Source of the DNA: an uncultured Halomicronema sp.
GTDB lineage: Bacteria > Cyanobacteriota > Cyanobacteriia > Phormidesmidales > Phormidesmidaceae
Reading direction: 5' to 3'
Length of the DNA: 17,713 nucleotides
NCBI GenBank assembly: GCA_937897665.1
Contig: CALCPB010000851.1
Span: 1-17,713 of the forward strand
The notes under the pieces were generated by a model, which saw only the letters and a list, made by a program, of their open reading frames with translations, searched no databases and was not told where the DNA came from. Shown piece by piece: positions 16,552 through 17,713 of this stretch (positions are counted from its first letter, which is position 1; the number at the start of each line of letters is the position of its first letter). The position numbers were made by a program, and so were the translations under genes.

Positions 16552-17421
16552 CTAGGCATAGCGAATTTGAAAAATAAGGCGGTTTTGTTGGCGAGGCGGT
16601 AGCAACTTATGAAAGCAGGCTGGATCTTGCATGAATCCAAACCCAGCTTTGCCTTCAATGAGCAGCTCGTTCTCTTGGCCGTAATAGTCGAGCAAGACCT
16701 GATCGGGGGTGCGCCCTGACCAAGGAGCAAACAACGTGTGCAAAGGCTTCTTGTTGTGCGATCGCGCGATCATGACATGGGCACCCGTTTGCACATCCAT
16801 ATCAGTGATGTAGAAATAAGCTGACATAAAGTTATAGCCAGCGACATCGTAGTGATAGCTCAAGGGCAAAAACCGATTCTTTTGCTCTTGGTCATTGAGG
16901 TCTGAGACAAACGTCCAGGTGAGGTGGCGAGTCACCTGGGTAGGCCAATATTGCAAATAGTCATGGGCAATGCTTAATAAAACCGGGTCTTGAGCAATGC
17001 GCTCAATGGCCGGGCAGTTGCTTGGGTTTTTGACTAACCCCCGCAGCACCGAGCGACCCGTAGGCAGCTGACCATTTTTGACATCATGCAAAAAAAACTC
17101 ATCGTCGCTGCCTGGCTCGTACAGCACGTTTTGACAGGCAAAGTCGTGGATTTCCTGAACCATCGCGGCCGGCAGTTCAAACCCGAACGTCACGCTCTTA
17201 TCTCTCAGGGCATCGCCCGCAACAGGGGGGGAAACGTCAGGAAAAACCGAACTTTCTCGCGGTTGTAATCGGTTTCGATAAAGACTGCCGTTGGTCTGTT
17301 GACGCTTCTTTTGAAAAAAGCTGTAGGTTTTACGGATCGTATTAAAACGACCCACCGTATGGTGCAGATCGCGTTTTTTGAGACGGGCTGAAAGGCGATT
17401 CCAGGCGACACTCAAATTCAT
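16552..17421 (-). CDS. Phytanoyl-CoA dioxygenase-like Fe(II)/2-oxoglutarate oxygenase
   Basis: A 289-residue protein with the layout of the PhyH superfamily. The HxD iron motif is His190-Tyr-Asp192 (LSYHYDVAGYN), the distal iron His is His271 in CFHKLLPP, and Arg281, ten residues later, fits the 2-oxoglutarate salt bridge. Between them lie YFYITDMDVQTGAHVMIARSH strands typical of the double-stranded beta-helix. The first 50 residues are basic and helical. Such enzymes hydroxylate small molecules, lipids or sugar-linked metabolites; no substrate can be given. ATG 17421 is preceded on the - strand by AGGAAG (17429-17434) seven bases away. A TATATATA at 17515-17522 is a possible -10 region, weakly supported. 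The stop is followed by a strong hairpin. Confidence 0.85.
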   Translation of the reverse strand: MNLSVAWNRLSARLKKRDLHHTVGRFNTIRKTYSFFQKKRQQTNGSLYRNRLQPRESSVFPDVSPPVAGDALRDKSVTFGFELPAAMVQEIHDFACQNVLYEPGSDDEFFLHDVKNGQLPTGRSVLRGLVKNPSNCPAIERIAQDPVLLSIAHDYLQYWPTQVTRHLTWTFVSDLNDQEQKNRFLPLSYHYDVAGYNFMSAYFYITDMDVQTGAHVMIARSHNKKPLHTLFAPWSGRTPDQVLLDYYGQENELLIEGKAGFGFMQDPACFHKLLPPRQQNRLIFQIRYA

Positions 17422-17542
17422 ATCAAGACTTCCTGATTACGTATAGCTACTGACGCCAAACAATTAGCAATTCGCCAATGTTGGGTGTTTATCCGGAAAA
17501 CTCGCGAAACTCAGTATATATACGGAGCTGATGGATTTGTTT

Positions 17543-17713
17543 TCAGCGACTAGAGAGGAGTGAAACTAGCGATGAGGCAGACACCAGACTTTCTGTCTGG
17601 GGATTAAGGAACAGCTCGGTTTGAATGCTTGAGTCTTGATATCCAAAGGCGCAGTCGCGGCTGCAATGATTTTGATAGATGACATCGTGAGAATCGGCAA
17701 GCACCGCTGCTAT
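17543..17713 (-). CDS. Possible C-terminal end of an unidentified gene, cut by window edge
   Basis: One - strand frame is open from the window end to TGA at 17543-17545, 56 codons, containing VIYQNHCSRDCAFGYQDSS and a Ser/Leu-rich tail. The other two - strand frames and the + strand frames close quickly, and the composition looks protein-like, but 56 codons is short and I recognise no family. If real it lies 121 bases upstream of the dioxygenase-like gene on the same strand. It may be chance. Confidence 0.35.
   Translation of the reverse strand: MAAVLADSHDVIYQNHCSRDCAFGYQDSSIQTELFLNPQTESLVSASSLVSLLSSR

Noticed and set aside
17575..17606. Short + strand frame and a six-base CCAGAC/GTCTGG hairpin near the window end
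   Set aside because: The frame stops after 11 codons and the stem is too short to support a terminator or RNA call.

Overview
This looks like a chromosomal segment from a cyanobacterium, probably of a filamentous or Leptolyngbya-like type, although that finer placement is only an impression. Three things support cyanobacteria: the HIP1 octamer GCGATCGC occurs twelve times by eye; fbp, zwf and opcA lie in a row on one strand, which is a classic cyanobacterial arrangement; and Zwf carries cysteines at positions 187 and 445, the pair linked to redox control in cyanobacterial enzymes.

Positions 76-8380 (all + strand) hold an envelope or exopolysaccharide gene cluster. In order it encodes a large multi-spanning membrane protein with GT-C-like features, a nucleotide-sugar 6-dehydrogenase, a UDP-glucuronate-type epimerase, a Trm112-like/SAM methyltransferase, a GT4 glycosyltransferase, an atypical NAD(P)-binding SDR, and a WecA/WbpL-type sugar-1-phosphate transferase that would start the lipid-linked glycan. 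Two of these genes, the dehydrogenase and the methyltransferase, are each interrupted by one in-frame stop codon (TAG at 2483-2485, TAA at 4581-4583). The reading frame and conserved sequence continue unbroken on both sides. The first 6-7 kb is visibly AT-richer and poor in HIP1, which suggests foreign origin or a rapidly turning-over O-antigen-like locus.

Positions 8381-13226 (+) are core carbon metabolism: class I fructose-1,6-bisphosphatase (fbp), glucose-6-phosphate dehydrogenase (zwf) and its allosteric assembly factor OpcA. Together they sit at the switch between the Calvin cycle and the oxidative pentose phosphate pathway. OpcA has a peptidoglycan-binding-like repeat near its N terminus.

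Positions 13227-17713 are mixed: an intergenic region rich in palindromic repeats, including a 120-bp MITE-like element; a small SRPBCC-fold protein (+); and then, on the - strand, an alpha/beta hydrolase with an N-terminal membrane anchor, a SAM methyltransferase, a phytanoyl-CoA-dioxygenase-like Fe(II)/2OG enzyme, and a possible gene end at the window edge. Two strong hairpins separate the - strand genes. I found no tRNA, rRNA, CRISPR array, transposase or clear phage gene. The window does not show a new defence or mobile system; the double interruption of the sugar cluster is the observation I would follow up first.
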